A stretch of DNA of 64,000 bases, from contig BSYO01000009.1 of the NCBI GenBank assembly GCA_033239525.1, forward strand, positions 12,173,299 through 12,237,298, written 5' to 3'. Origin of the DNA: Nepenthes gracilis (Eukaryota > Streptophyta > Magnoliopsida > Caryophyllales > Nepenthaceae). A model generated the notes under the pieces. It was not told where the DNA came from and did not search any database. It was given only the letters and a program-made list of their open reading frames with translations. Below are positions 44,239 to 54,834 of the stretch, one piece after another. How positions within the stretch are numbered: position 1 is the first letter of the stretch; every line of letters begins with the position of its first letter. The position numbers and the translations under genes are program-made.

Positions 44239-46298
44239 ATGCTCTCTACAACTCCATCGTTGCGCACTATTCATCTTCCTTTGTGCTTTTCTTTGAGCTC
44301 TAATGGTGCCAGGAGTGAAAGATATTGCGTCTTTCCTTTGGCCGGTCTAGATGCCATTCGCGTCAAGTACGGGATTTCTAACTCGATGGCTATGGTGATT
44401 TCAGAAGCTAACGATAGGGCTTGCAGCCTCCCTAATGGGTTCATCACCGTGTATAAAGTCTACCTCAAAAGTGGGCTTCGTTTTTCTGTTCCCATGGAGC
44501 TGTACGTCATTCTGAGGGAGCTTGCGGTCCCATTCGCAAGGCTGCAGGCTAATGCCATCAGTAACCTTGTTTCCTTCTCTGTGTTTGCTCGTTGCGATAG
44601 CAAGGTGCTTGAGGTTGCGATGGTAAAAGTGATGTTCCGCTTTACTCACAACTTGGATTGGATCATCATGATTTCACGTCCTGAGTTTGTGGTCATGAGC
44701 GGTGGAAACCCTGATTCCATCGAGAGGTGGAAGGATAAGTTCTTCTTTTTCAGGATCCCCAGGGTTTGGAATGTTTCCAACGACTAGGGGAATGTGGTTA
44801 CTACGCACTATTCTGATGCCTCCAAAGAGGAGAGGGAGGTTGTCAAGGAGGTCATCGATTTAGTAATGGCCAACATAGGCACTTTTAATGAAAATAAGAA
44901 GAACATCTTGTTGAGACCTAAGACTTAAAGAAAGCCAAGTGGGAGTCTCAGGCTGAAGTCTCTGGCATTGCTGCTGTTGCTGCTTCTCAGAAGAAGAAGA
45001 AGAAGAAGATGTTGAGGAAAAAGGAGGGGACTCTGAGGATTAAGGAGCCGTCCGAGCAGCCAAAGAAGAGTCACCGGATTGAAGCTTCGAAGCGTCTAGT
45101 GACCATTGTTGCAAGCTCCTCGTCTGATGATGACGACGCTGTTATAACACCCCTGATGAAGAGGTCGAGACCTCCGCAGGCAAGGCCAGTCCGAGAGACT
45201 GAAGGTCCCGGACCTTCCCCCACAACTGAGTCTTTCAGGCAGCCTTCTGGTCCTATGGGCTAGCCTGTGAAGCCACCTGTTGCTCAGGATTCTCCTGACG
45301 AGTCAATACCTGACGTTCCTTTTGAATTTACTAGTGAGGCCTCAGACAGGATTGACAATCCACTCGAAGACACTGTTGAGGGATAAGCTTTGAGGGAGGC
45401 TGAGGGGGCTCAGGCTGAGGAAGCAACGATGACGACAACTACAACGATCACTGCTAGTGCTGCTGAGGCCGAGAAGTATCATGCCACGGAGTTGCCTGCC
45501 GCAGAGGCTACTGAGCTCCCATACCTGGCAATCCAAATTTATAGTCCAGTGATGACAACGCTTGCGGCCTCTAAGAAACCCCTGGTCAAGGACGGTGTAG
45601 GGGCTTCACTTGCTGTTGGAACAGAAGGTGAAGTCGAGGTTTCTGTGGTGTAGGAGGCCGCAGCCACAGGACCTGGGGAGCCTGAAACCCCTATAGGGGA
45701 GAGCTCTTCTGGGAATTCTTTTGTCACTAAGGTACTCCTTTATCTTCGATCCGACTTTGCCCTCTTTTCTTCGTACTTCACTGACTTATTTTGCCTTTGT
45801 AGCTTCAGGACATAGCCGACGGCCTTGACGCGATCATCAATGAGGCTGCCCAAGCTTACGCAGAGCTGGAGGCTTCCAGGTCCTTGGGGGAACGCATCCA
45901 AAATTTAGAGCTCAAACTTGCCAAAGTCGAGAGCCGCATTTTTACCTTGGAGGGCCAGCTGAAGGAGCAAGAGAGGTTGCATATTTCTTCAAGGTAGGAA
46001 TCTCTTACTAGAATAAGAGCTCACGACTTCATTGAAGCCTAAAGACATCACACCAGCTCTTGAGGCCAAGAATTAGGATGCCATCAATATGTGCCGCCGG
46101 GTTATGAAGCTTTTGGTTCCAAGGTTCCCAATCGCTCTCTTTGACTCGAGGAACTCCAACACTCAACGTAAGGATGACCTGATCAGCCTCCCAGACTGTT
46201 GGAGGCCATCCGGGTCTTCGCAAGCAGGGTCATCCGGCAAACCAGAGTTTGCTAGCCAGTTAGGATCCTCAGGACAGCTAGGAACCTCAGGTCATTGA
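44239..46298 (+). pseudogene. antisense ORF (aORF) of the Tat-type element, broken
   Basis: This plus-strand gene is opposite to gag-pol. 44239-44787 encodes 182 residues with a conserved-looking domain (LPNGFITVYKVYLKSGLRFS, MELYVILRELAVPFARLQAN, ERWKDKFFFFRIP), similar to 'putative plant transposon protein' sequences known from Tat elements. A stop and a frameshift near 44925 lead to a basic, serine/acid-rich part from 45009 (KKKKKKMLRKK just before and into it; SSSDDDDA). After further stops (45262, 45384, 45652) an intron-like gap of 71 nt (GTACTCC...TTTGTAG, 45732-45802) separates a coiled-coil-like region (AYAELEASRSLGERIQNLEL). The basic run could be a nuclear signal. Function is unknown. 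Confidence 0.75.
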
Positions 46299-46587
46299 TG
46301 TGTCCTGTTGTACACACACACGTATATATATATATATATGCACACTGTTGTACACATACCGATTTTATGAATAAAATCCAAATCGTTTAAGTATAAATGT
46401 CTTATTTGTCGTTGTGGCTCTTTCTTAGACTTGGGCTCTTAGGAAATCTCGTCCTTTTTGAGCAAAATGTCTGAACCCTTTGACCATTGTTGACTGAAGG
46501 TGCGATCTCTTCGATCTTTACACACTTACTATTTCCAAACCCCCTAAATTTTACCTCAACCTCTTGAGGGTTCCTTGACACTGCCAA

Positions 46588-46744
46588 GTTTTAGGTTCGA
46601 CCTCTGGGGCCGCTCGTCCTTGGGCAGGTTTTAATACGACCTCTTGAGCCACTCAGTATATTACCAAGTTTTAGTTTGACCTCTTGGGCCACTTGGACAC
46701 AGCCGATTTTTTTGTACGACCTCTTAGGCCACTCAGACATAGCC
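46588..46744. repeat. ~40-bp imperfect tandem repeat, four units
   Basis: Each unit has a GTTTTA-like start, then CGACCTCT(T)GGGCC, then a CACTCAGACATAGCC-like end. Units are 38-41 bp and differ at several bases. It lies between the antisense ORF end and the integrase end. Confidence 0.8.
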
Positions 46745-47054
46745 GAGTTTTAGGACAAGTGAAAGAAATCCTATCCACTTGCCTTAGGGGTAGCCTCGGC
46801 CTTGTTACTTTATAAGATAGTGTGTGATCACTCAATGGAATGCAAAATGATAATTTAAACGAAAACTGTCACTTTATTAATGAAACGTGATACAAGCACA
46901 TAATGCAAACCATATACCTGTGTATTTTACAAGCTTATTGATAATATTTCTTGAAGTGAGCAGCGTTTCATATTTGCGGGACATGCCTTCCCTCCTGAGT
47001 GCATAACTTGTATGCTCTATTTCGTAAGATGGCCGAGACTAGAAGCTGTCCATT
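46745..47054. other. spacer between antisense ORF and pol in the Tat-type element
   Basis: No gene is seen; it is probably the untranslated region between the two converging ORFs. Confidence 0.5.
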
Positions 47055-47885
47055 CTAATTTGGGGAGAGCTTGTTCCGACCGGTATTTTTTTCGATGGCC
47101 TCAATACTTCTAAGCAACAAGTTTCCTACCTCAAACTGGCATGCTTTCACCTTCTTATTGTAATATCGGGTGACTATTTTTTGGTAAGTTGCAGTCCGCA
47201 GTCTTGCTGCATCTCGAACTTCTTCAAGAAGGTTAAGGTTCTCCCAGGATCTCTGTACATTATAAAGCGAATTGAAGCCTTCCACACGGAGGATTGGCAG
47301 CTCGACTTTCACTGGGATGACCACCTCGACCTCATAATGCAAGTGAAAAGAAATTTCTTACATTGGCTCCCTTGGAGTTGTCTTGTAAGACCACAGCACT
47401 GATGGCAGCTATTTGATCCACGAGCCCCTAGCGTGCTCCAACTTCGTTTTTAGTCCATGTAGTATTGTGCTGTTCGTGACCTCTACCTGACTGTTGCATT
47501 GTGGGTACGCAACCGATGTATACAGCAACCTTATCCTTAGGTTGGTGCAATACTTGGTGAACTTTTTTTCGGAGAATTGGGTCCCATTGCTAGTCACAAT
47601 GCATTCTGGGATCCCAAACCTACACACAATACTCTGTCGGATGAAGTCTGTCGCATTCTGATCAATTATGCGAGCCAATAGTATGGCCTCAACCCACTTT
47701 GTGAAGTCTTTAATTTCGACGATTAAGAACTTTCTTTGTCTAAATGCTATCAGTAGTGGCCCAAGTTTTTCCACCCCCCATTGCGTGAAGGGCCAATGTG
47801 ATTGTAGAGTTCTGAGTTCCGTATGTGGCTGGTAGGAAAGGTTGTCGTGGATTTGACAATTCTCACAGTTTCGTATAAAGTCCAT
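47055..47885 (-). pseudogene. Tat-type integrase remnant
   Basis: 47885-47409 encodes the zinc-region end (CENCQ) and catalytic core (WPFTQWGVEKLGPL; KFLIVEIKDFTKWVEA; CRFGIPECIVTSNGTQF; SVAYPQCNSQVEVTN). The first catalytic aspartate is replaced (GVEKLGPL where GMDIVGPL is usual), and the second is changed in SNGTQF. A stop follows. 47342-47055 continues with the C-terminal segment (VVIPVKVELPILRVEGF; YYNKKVKACQFEVGNLLLR). Confidence 0.85.
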
Positions 47886-48389
47886 GGCATCATACTTTAT
47901 TGTTGCCTAGTAGTACCCTTACCTTGAATGCAAGGTTCTTGCCCCTAATGTGGGACCCAAAAATCTTGAGCTGCACCTCTCCGATGGCGTAATCAGCCTC
48001 TTCTGGGATACAATTGGCCCACTGCCATTTTCTTCACCTTCTTGGCCTCTTCTGCGTCCTCAGACAGTGTCCCATCAAATAAGTACCTTAGGTAGAGGTC
48101 ATCTAATTGTTGGTCTTGGATATCTGCATCACTTCTGTCTCGGAGTCTTCCACACTAGGTTTATTGAGGACCTCACGCATTTCTTGGGCATATTGTTCTG
48201 GGTCTCCCGAAGCTGCCGCTTTTGCAAGCTAGTCAGCCCTTCGTTCTCTTCCCGCGGGATGTGGACCATTTCTACCTTCCAAAAGGCTAACATGAGCTCT
48301 CGGACCTTTGAGAGGTACTTTGATAGTTGTGGGTTGTTGGCTTCGAAATTTTTACAGATTTGATTGACGACTAGCTCGAAGCCACTGTA

Positions 48390-48930
48390 GGCAATCAGGT
48401 CCTTGGCAGAGCACTCCTTGCTAACCGCAATCCTGTAAGCTGGGCCACGTACTGCACCACGTTGTTGGTCACTGGAAATTCAAGGACCATTGAATACTTT
48501 ATCTCTAATCCTTCAAGCGTCCTTAGCACAACGCCAACTCCACAACCATCCTTCATTGATGAGACGTCCACATGCAAAGTTCAGATCACTGGGCTGTGTA
48601 ATTCCTCGACATCACAAGTATTCGAGGAGTCTCAAGTTGTTGTCGTGATTTTGAGAATAAAGTCTACCAGGGCTTGACCTTTTAAGGCAGGCCTCAAACG
48701 GAACTCTATATCAAATTCACCCAACTCGATGGCCCACTTAATCAACCGTCCTGACATTTCTGGCTTTTGTAGAATCGCTCTTAAGGGCTGGTCAGTCAGG
48801 ACGACTACTTTGTATGCCGGGAAGTATTGTCTCAATTTTTTAGCGGAATACACGAGCTCTATAGTCATCTTTTCTGCGTGGGAATACCTTCTCTCAGCGA
48901 AAACTAAGATTTTGCTAATGTAGTACATGG
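48390..48930 (-). pseudogene. Tat-type RNase H plus archaeal-type RNase H remnant
   Basis: 48928-48632 is the gypsy RNase H (RRYSHAEKMTIELVYSAKKL, VVVLTDQPLRAILQKPEMSG, LIKWAIELGEFDIEF). 48577-48395 is a second, archaeal-type RNase H (MHVDVSSMKDGCGVGVVL, EFPVTNNVVQYVAQLTGLRLA), in which the usual catalytic Glu of NNxAEYEA is altered. The two are separated by a frame change near 48630-48580. The double RNase H is a marker of the Tat group. Confidence 0.8.
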
Positions 48931-49379
48931 GTTGCTGACTGCCGTTCTACTGACTGACCACGGCTGAGCTCAAGATTTTGTGTGAAACCAAATGATACAG
49001 GTACAACTCTTCGCTTGTTTCGGGAGAAGTCAACAATGGTGGGTTTGATAGGTAACCCTTAAGTCCTTGGAAGGCTTCTTTATAGTCGACCATCCATTAG
49101 AAGCCGTTAGCCTTTGTCCTTCTTAGGGTCTTGAAAAACGGTAAATACTTCTTGATCGACTTGGCCAGGAAGCGTGATAGCGTCGCTAACCTTCCAGTGA
49201 GCTTCTGGACTTCTTTCACGGTCTAAGGGGACTTCATGTCAAGGATGAGATTTTCCAGATGTCAAGGATTACTTCAATCCCTCAGTGCGAAATAATGTAG
49301 CCCAATAATTTTCCAAATGTTACTCCAAACATACACTTAGCTGGATTGAATTTCATCTGGTACATTCTTAGGACGTTGA

Positions 49380-49880
49380 AGGTCTTGTCCAGATCTTAAA
49401 TATGTTGGTCGATTATTTTTCTTTTGACGAGCATGACGTCCACGTAGATCTCCACGTTATTTTCAATTTGGGCCTCGAATATTTTATTCACGAGTATCTG
49501 ATAAGTAGTACTAGCATTGTTGAGGCCGAATGGCATGATTTTGTAATAGTATGTTACTTGGTCCGTTATGAATGACGTGTGCTTCTTATTTTCGGGACTC
49601 ATCCTTATTTGATTGTAGCCCGGATATGCGTCCATGAAACTTAGAAGTTCATGGCCGGATGTCGAGTCTACCAGTGAATCAATTCTTGAGAGGGGAAAGC
49701 TATCCTTTGGGCATGTTTTATTGACATCTGTGAAGTCCACGTATATCCTCCACTTTTCGTTATTCTTTTTCACCATCACAATGCTGGATAGCTAGTCTAG
49801 ATAGTGCACCTCCCTTATGAATATTACGTCCAGAAGCTTCTTTACCTCATCCAGGATTGCCACCAGCTTTTTCACTGAAT
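49380..49880 (-). pseudogene. Tat-type reverse transcriptase remnant
   Basis: 49779-49396 encodes VKKNNEKWRIYVDFTDVNKTCPKDSFPLSRID, the palm segment MDAYPGYNQIRMSPENKKHTSF, VTYYYKIMPFGLNNASTTYQ, and the catalytic site as YVDVM, with the second aspartate replaced. The frame ends soon after. The fingers before it and the thumb after it (to about 49000) are read only with stops. Confidence 0.85.
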
Positions 49881-50413
49881 AATTCCTCCTCTTTTGCCTA
49901 ACAGGCTTATGATTGGAATTTAGACACAATTTATGGACCATTATTTCAGTGATATCCCTGACATGTCACTCGGAGTCTAAGCAAAGACGTCCGAGTTCTT
50001 CCGTAGGAAGCTGATAAGCTAATCTCGGAATGCTTGAGGCGTAGAACTCCCGGAGGCTTGTACTCCCTGTGGATGTTCTGCTCGAACTTCTGGTGCTTCA
50101 TGGGCACCAGAAAGCCTTATCGGTCTTTATGCCTTCTTTTTTCTTTCGTTGTCCTTAGAGGGAAGCTCTCCACCTGGACGGGCCTCTTCGTATCGTTCGC
50201 TTCTTCGACCGCAATGTAAGCTTACTCTTGCTATATTCTCGATCCCCTAAACGTCCTGCGGACCCTTGTGCATGATGTGCTTGAAGAAGCTACCTCCCTC
50301 TAGTGTGGACTAGAAAGCGGTTAGCTTGACCCCATCAGTTAGCATTGGGATCTGCCTAGCCTCGGATATGAAGTGGAACAGAAAACTCTTCAAGCTCTCC
50401 CTGGCCCTTTGCT

Positions 50414-51320
50414 TCATGCGAGTAAGGTGTCATGGTTGCTTCTCGATCCTCCGGCTGGAAGCAATTGGGAGAGGAAGGCTTCTGCCAACTCATTGAATGA
50501 GCAGATGGAGTCTGCAGACAACTTATTGAACCAAATTCTCACGTCTCCCTTAAGCGTCAAGGGGAAGCATTGGCACATTGTCGTCTCATCCAAGCCATGA
50601 AGGCTCAGATGCTCACTTCCATCGTAAGCATCGAGATTTGGCATTTTGAACTTTTAGGGAAGCGGCCTCATCCAAATCTCCATTGTGAACGGAGATCTGC
50701 GAAGATCAGCAGGCTCCTCCTCAGCGTCACCAAAGACTTAGCGAAAAACCTTCTCGAGCTTTTCCTCCACCTGAGGTGATGCCGTCATCTTTTTCTTATT
50801 AAGGTAAGTCTTCAACTCGTAGGGATCTTGCGCAACTTATTGCATGGACGGCTCCTAGTCATCAGAGGGACTTCTTCGAGGGGAGCTGCGTCCTGAACGG
50901 TGCGCTCCTAGCCATTGCGGATACAACGAGGGTGTTGCCTCTCTGGGCTTTCCTCCTGTATCCGAGGGCCTTAGCGCTCTTGAAGACACGATGGGGCCCT
51001 GCTACTCGAGGCGACCCGTGTCTAAAGGGCGTTGTGCTAGGTGGCTTTTTTGTCGGGGTACTTCTTTCCTTTTTTCCCTCTTCTGGGACGTCGTGGTTTG
51101 AGAAGCCCTAGATGGCGCCTCCTTCATCCACACGTCCATCGTTGAACAAAGGCCTTGGACATATCGTCCATTCTCAACGCCAATGCCCACACATAAGGAT
51201 CAGGATAATCCTCTACTCTGACACAGGATGCAAGGCCATTACCACCTAAGCACGCTTCTTGGACAAATGCACTGGTTTGTCCTCTGGTGTTCACCATTTT
51301 TTCAGTTTCTTGGGGAAAGC
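50414..51320 (-). pseudogene. Tat-type gag remnant
   Basis: 50644-50414 reads MPNLDAYDGSEHLSLHGL, CQCFPLTLKGDVRIWFNKLSADSICSFNELAEAF, the typical Tat Gag core, which would form the particle shell. The N-terminal part toward 51320 is in several frames and broken. Confidence 0.75.
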
Positions 51321-51344
51321 GTTGATCTAACTTTTTTGTTGTGA

Positions 51345-51362
51345 TTCCCACAGACGACGCCA
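51345..51362 (-). promoter_or_regulatory. primer-binding site of the Tat-type element
   Basis: The minus strand reads TGGCGTCGTCTGTGGGAA two bases inside the 5' LTR. TGGCGCCGTCTGTGGG-like sites are usual in plant Tat elements; one base differs here. Confidence 0.7.
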
Positions 51363-51364
51363 AA

Positions 51365-52136
51365 TGTTGCATCATAGGATCTTTCTCTGATAGGGACAAG
51401 GATTCCATGGCAACACCAAACGGTATATATGCGATAAAGAAAGAGAGAGAGAATGACAAGTATCATTTTTACGTGAAAAATTTTCTCTTAACCGAGGAAA
51501 AACCACGAGACTTTAGTTTGAGAACTTCTTTCACTATCTGATAGCTCAAGTACAGGAGGTTGGGCACTAAGCGTACTGGGACTAAAGGGAGTCACTCTTA
51601 CAACACAAGCCCTCACTTTCTCTCCCTTTAGTACAGAATGGCTTTTTACTTTCTCTCTCTTAGTGTGCTCTCACAAAAGTTTAAAGTATTGAATTTTTTT
51701 CCTTTTGGTAGGTGTAAAGTGAATGCTTATATAGTAGCGGAAATCCTCTGTATTAAACTGCCACGTGGCACTGGCTGTGCAGGGGATCCTGCCACCAACG
51801 CTGCAAATCCATTTTGCTGTGTCAGAAACGTTGCGTGTACGCGGGTCTGGTGTGATGTTACTTCTATAGCGGTGTGTGCTCTGCTAGCCATAATTTCTCT
51901 TATAACCTGACTGGGTCGGCCACCGAATTTCTAGCACGTCAGTTTTGCAGGTAGAGTGGCATCTGGAGACTGTCTTGAGTCCACGGGCTTGAGTGGACTT
52001 TAAGTCCAACATGCCCTTTGGACTGGTTTTGGCACCTAGACCTCCTGAGCCTCTTGGGCCTACTGGGTCTCTTTAACATCAGGGCCCAATTTCAGGAGAA
52101 TAGATCTTACAAGTGAGCCCTGGGTATTAGTACTCA
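51365..52136 (-). repeat. 5' LTR of the Tat-type element
   Basis: This is 772 bp, partner of 42755-43543. It starts TGTTGCATCATAGG and ends TATTAGTACTCA on the plus strand. Confidence 0.9.
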
Positions 52137-52514
52137 TCATATATTTATTATTTACAAATGCCACATATTTGAAACCTAATTTTTTATCATCTCTATAAAT
52201 ATATGTCTTTCATTCCTTAATAATAAAGAGAAATAGACTAAAAAAGAAAATAACAGCTATGAACCTCAAGCTCTTATTGTTGAATTTGAAATCCATCCTT
52301 TGATTAAGAAAACTAAAATTTTAACTCTTGAGACAAATTGTTAAAGTTTTATTATCCAATCATTTTCTCCAGAGTTTACATATTAGCTCTATTAAATGTT
52401 TGTTGATGTATTGGTGGTGTAGATATTAAGATCTAATAATATGTAAAGATTTAATAGTAAGAAAAATATATTCGATAAGAAGATCAGAAAGTACCTAATT
52501 CAATAGCTATGAGC
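52137..52514. other. unassigned AT-rich DNA
   Basis: No gene or repeat is recognised between the Tat-type element and L1-like copy 2. Confidence 0.5.
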
Positions 52515-52595
52515 AAATCTAAGGAATTATGATGCTTATTCCTCTGCCTTCTCTCTAGAAATTTGAATCCCTTTCTTGCCGACTCTTTTGTGTGA

Positions 52596-52847
52596 TTGCT
52601 GGCCTTGCCGGCGCCGCCAACCATGGCTGGTGTCTCTAGGGCACCGGCCTCCCTTCCCTTCAACCCTTATCCCTCCCTCCTTTATTCTCAACTATATTCC
52701 TCTGCCGAAAGGCCCTCTCCCTTTGCAGGTATTCTCCTTTCTCTCATTTATGAATCTCTCCCCTCCCTTCTTTCGTCTCATATGACTCTCTTGTTGAGCG
52801 CCGTCAAGGGCTCTGCATTATTGTTGGAACAGGGGCATGATGATTAG
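52596..52847 (+). pseudogene. L1-like copy 2, N-terminal segment
   Basis: The likely start is the ATG at 52623 (GCCAACCATGGCTGG), matching copy 1. The peptide is Ser/Pro/Leu-rich, without a known fold, and the frame ends at 52847. Broken similarity to a linker continues to 53270. Confidence 0.55.
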
Positions 52848-53199
52848 CCCTATTTGAAGGTAGCCCTCGTCCATCTGCAAATTCAGTATCAAGCTCTAGA
52901 TTTTTGAAGCCCTCTGCGAAAGTGGATTCTTTATCGGAGCCGAGTCCCAAAGACGCTCTTGATGTTAATGGAAAGCCTGGGCATGTAGAGGCCGCAAATT
53001 TTCCCACAGATGGTGGTTCCAGACCTGCTAGCTTGACTGTGGAAGTGCTGGCAAGGACCCCTTCTACCTAGTCAACTATAGTCCAGAGTAGAGGTATGAA
53101 TTCCAATGAAAAATTAAAATTCTACCCTTCACAGAGTGTAGATGGAGAGGTAGCTTTTATCTCTCCCTCTCAGACGTTATCCAACAAAGTAAAGAGGTT

Positions 53200-53830
53200 T
53201 GGGAAACTACATTATTTGATTACTTCACTAAAAAATCTCTACATTTTCATGCTATAAGTCATATTGCTTGACATATGTGGGCGAGATTTGTCCTCTATCA
53301 TGTTGCTGAGAGCGCTAATGGGTTCTTCCTGTTTAGATTTTCATCTGATGCTCATTTGGAAGCTTGCCTTGCCAAGGGCCCTTGGGCATTTGGGGGGAGA
53401 CCATTATTTCTTAAACGATGGCAATCGGGATTGCCCATGATTAAAGAGAATCATCAAACTCTCCTGGTTTGGATCACCCTGAGAAATGTCTTTGCCGAAT
53501 ACTGGATCCCTTTGGGGCTCAATTGGATTGTCAGTGCGGTGGAAAAATCACTTCAATTAGATACTAACACGACTAAATTGGACCTTATGCATTTTGCTCA
53601 TGTTTGCGTTGAAGTGAGAATTGATGCGGTTCTTCTCACAAAAATCAGATTGACCCCTAGAATAATTGTTGCTAATGGGGAGGAGTCTATTGTAGAAGTT
53701 GAGGTTGAATTCCAATAGAAACACTCAAGAAGAAGCCATTGTTGGAAGAGTGGGAAAAATGTTGCCCATGGTAAAACTATGATGGAGTTTCGTTCTATGG
53801 GAAGGAAATTGGAAAACCCCCACTCCAGAT
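53200..53830 (+). pseudogene. L1-like copy 2, DUF4283 segment with degraded zinc knuckle
   Basis: A reading with YFTKKSLHFHAISHIA, a stop, and then 147 codons from 53275 shows the DUF4283 domain (GFFLFRFSSDAHLEACLAKGPW, LLVWITLRN, WIVSAVEKSLQLDTNTT, HVCVEVRIDAVL). After the stop at 53716-53718, the zinc-knuckle site has lost its first cysteine pattern. It parallels 27762-28250 in copy 1. Confidence 0.8.
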
Positions 53831-54011
53831 TGTTCCACCTTCTTCTAATAGGAATAAACCAAAAGGATTTCAGCAGAGTTCACATAGAGCTGCTTCTACG
53901 GTGTGTTCTTCTAAACCCTTCACTGTCTTACAATCTGATGAGGCTTTGTCTACAGTAGCCCTTGGTGTGATTGATGATATTAAGTAGCACCTTGATTCAT
54001 CTTGTGAATAA

Positions 54012-54824
54012 TTGACTTGTATGAATTTGACAGTAAGTAGCAGTGGTAGTATCCAATCTTCTGAGACGGGTAGCGTTTCCCCTTCGTTGGAGACATCTCA
54101 TTCATATGGAAAGCATTTTTCGAATGATATGCTAGTTGCTATGGAAAGAAGGTGTGAGGATGCAGGCTCTCCTGATGCTCCTAGGAAGATGAAGGTTCAA
54201 TCTACTTTAGGCAGCCAATCATCCCTGGCTGGCAGTCCCATGACTACTTCAGATCAGGTTGAGGAGGTTGTGGAAGATGATGACGATTTTCACAATCCAA
54301 CGCTTAATGCCCTCAAGATGTTACTAGAGGCAAACGTTACTCAGACATATTTTGATTCTTTAACTCAGGAAGGATGGCAAACTGTGTGTGATCTCATGGA
54401 AAAATATTTGCTAGTTGAAACTGAAGAGGCGAGGGATGAGTTCAAATCTTCTTCTTCTCTGGTTGCGGCGAATCAGGATAGTTTTTCAGGTGTATTATTA
54501 GAAGCCATCAGGATGTTGGTGGCAGCTAAGACTACTCAACCATATATTACTTCTTTATCCCCTGGTGGGAAGAAGGTAATTTTTGATTTTGTGGGTACTC
54601 TTCTGAAAATGGAGACTGAATTCCCGAATTATAATTTTAGCCAATTGGGTGGCTCAATGGCAAGCTTTCATATAGTTGATGAATTTTCCCTTGCAGTGAG
54701 CCTTCTTGGAACTCTTGTCTCCTCCAATTGCTCACAGAGACTGTCTGACAGGAGAGTAAGTGATGCGTATTCCAATCACGCTCAGGAATGGGCGAATCAG
54801 GTAACCACTTCTCCTTCCGAGTAG
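54012..54824 (+). CDS. L1-like copy 2, C-terminal domain of unknown function
   Basis: This 270-codon frame was probably once joined to the DUF4283 part. The N-terminal 90 residues are Ser-rich. An acidic run (EEVVEDDDD) leads to a probably helical region (TLNALKMLLEANVTQTYFDS; LMEKYLLVETEEARDEFKSS; LLEAIRMLVAAKTTQPYITS) and the end LSDRRVSDAYSNHAQEWANQV. I do not recognise the family. Copy 1 keeps most of it despite stops, so it was part of the mobile unit. It could bind RNA or a partner protein, but nothing in the sequence proves this. Confidence 0.6.
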   Translation: MTCMNLTVSSSGSIQSSETGSVSPSLETSHSYGKHFSNDMLVAMERRCEDAGSPDAPRKMKVQSTLGSQSSLAGSPMTTSDQVEEVVEDDDDFHNPTLNALKMLLEANVTQTYFDSLTQEGWQTVCDLMEKYLLVETEEARDEFKSSSSLVAANQDSFSGVLLEAIRMLVAAKTTQPYITSLSPGGKKVIFDFVGTLLKMETEFPNYNFSQLGGSMASFHIVDEFSLAVSLLGTLVSSNCSQRLSDRRVSDAYSNHAQEWANQVTTSPSE

Positions 54825-54834
54825 GATGAACTTG

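Larger units (their letters stand above)
42755..52136 (-). mobile_element. Ty3/gypsy Tat/Retand-type retrotransposon, decayed
   Basis: The element is 9,382 bp on the minus strand. LTRs are 42755-43543 (789 bp) and 51365-52136 (772 bp), TGTTG...ACA/TCA on the plus strand, diverged roughly 15% by eye. In element order: 5' LTR, primer site, gag (50644-50414), RT (about 49880-49380), RNase H and a second archaeal-type RNase H (48930-48390), integrase (47885-47055), then a plus-strand antisense gene (44239-46298), a purine tract and the 3' LTR. The double RNase H plus antisense ORF identifies the Tat lineage (known for Retand/Ogre). No matching 5-bp flanks were found (CAAAT left, TCATA right). Every ORF is broken. 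Confidence 0.9.

Noticed and set aside
42750..52141. A target duplication for the Tat-type element
   Set aside because: CAAAT on the left is not repeated immediately right of the right LTR; a TACAAAT at 52153 is 16 bases away and may be chance.
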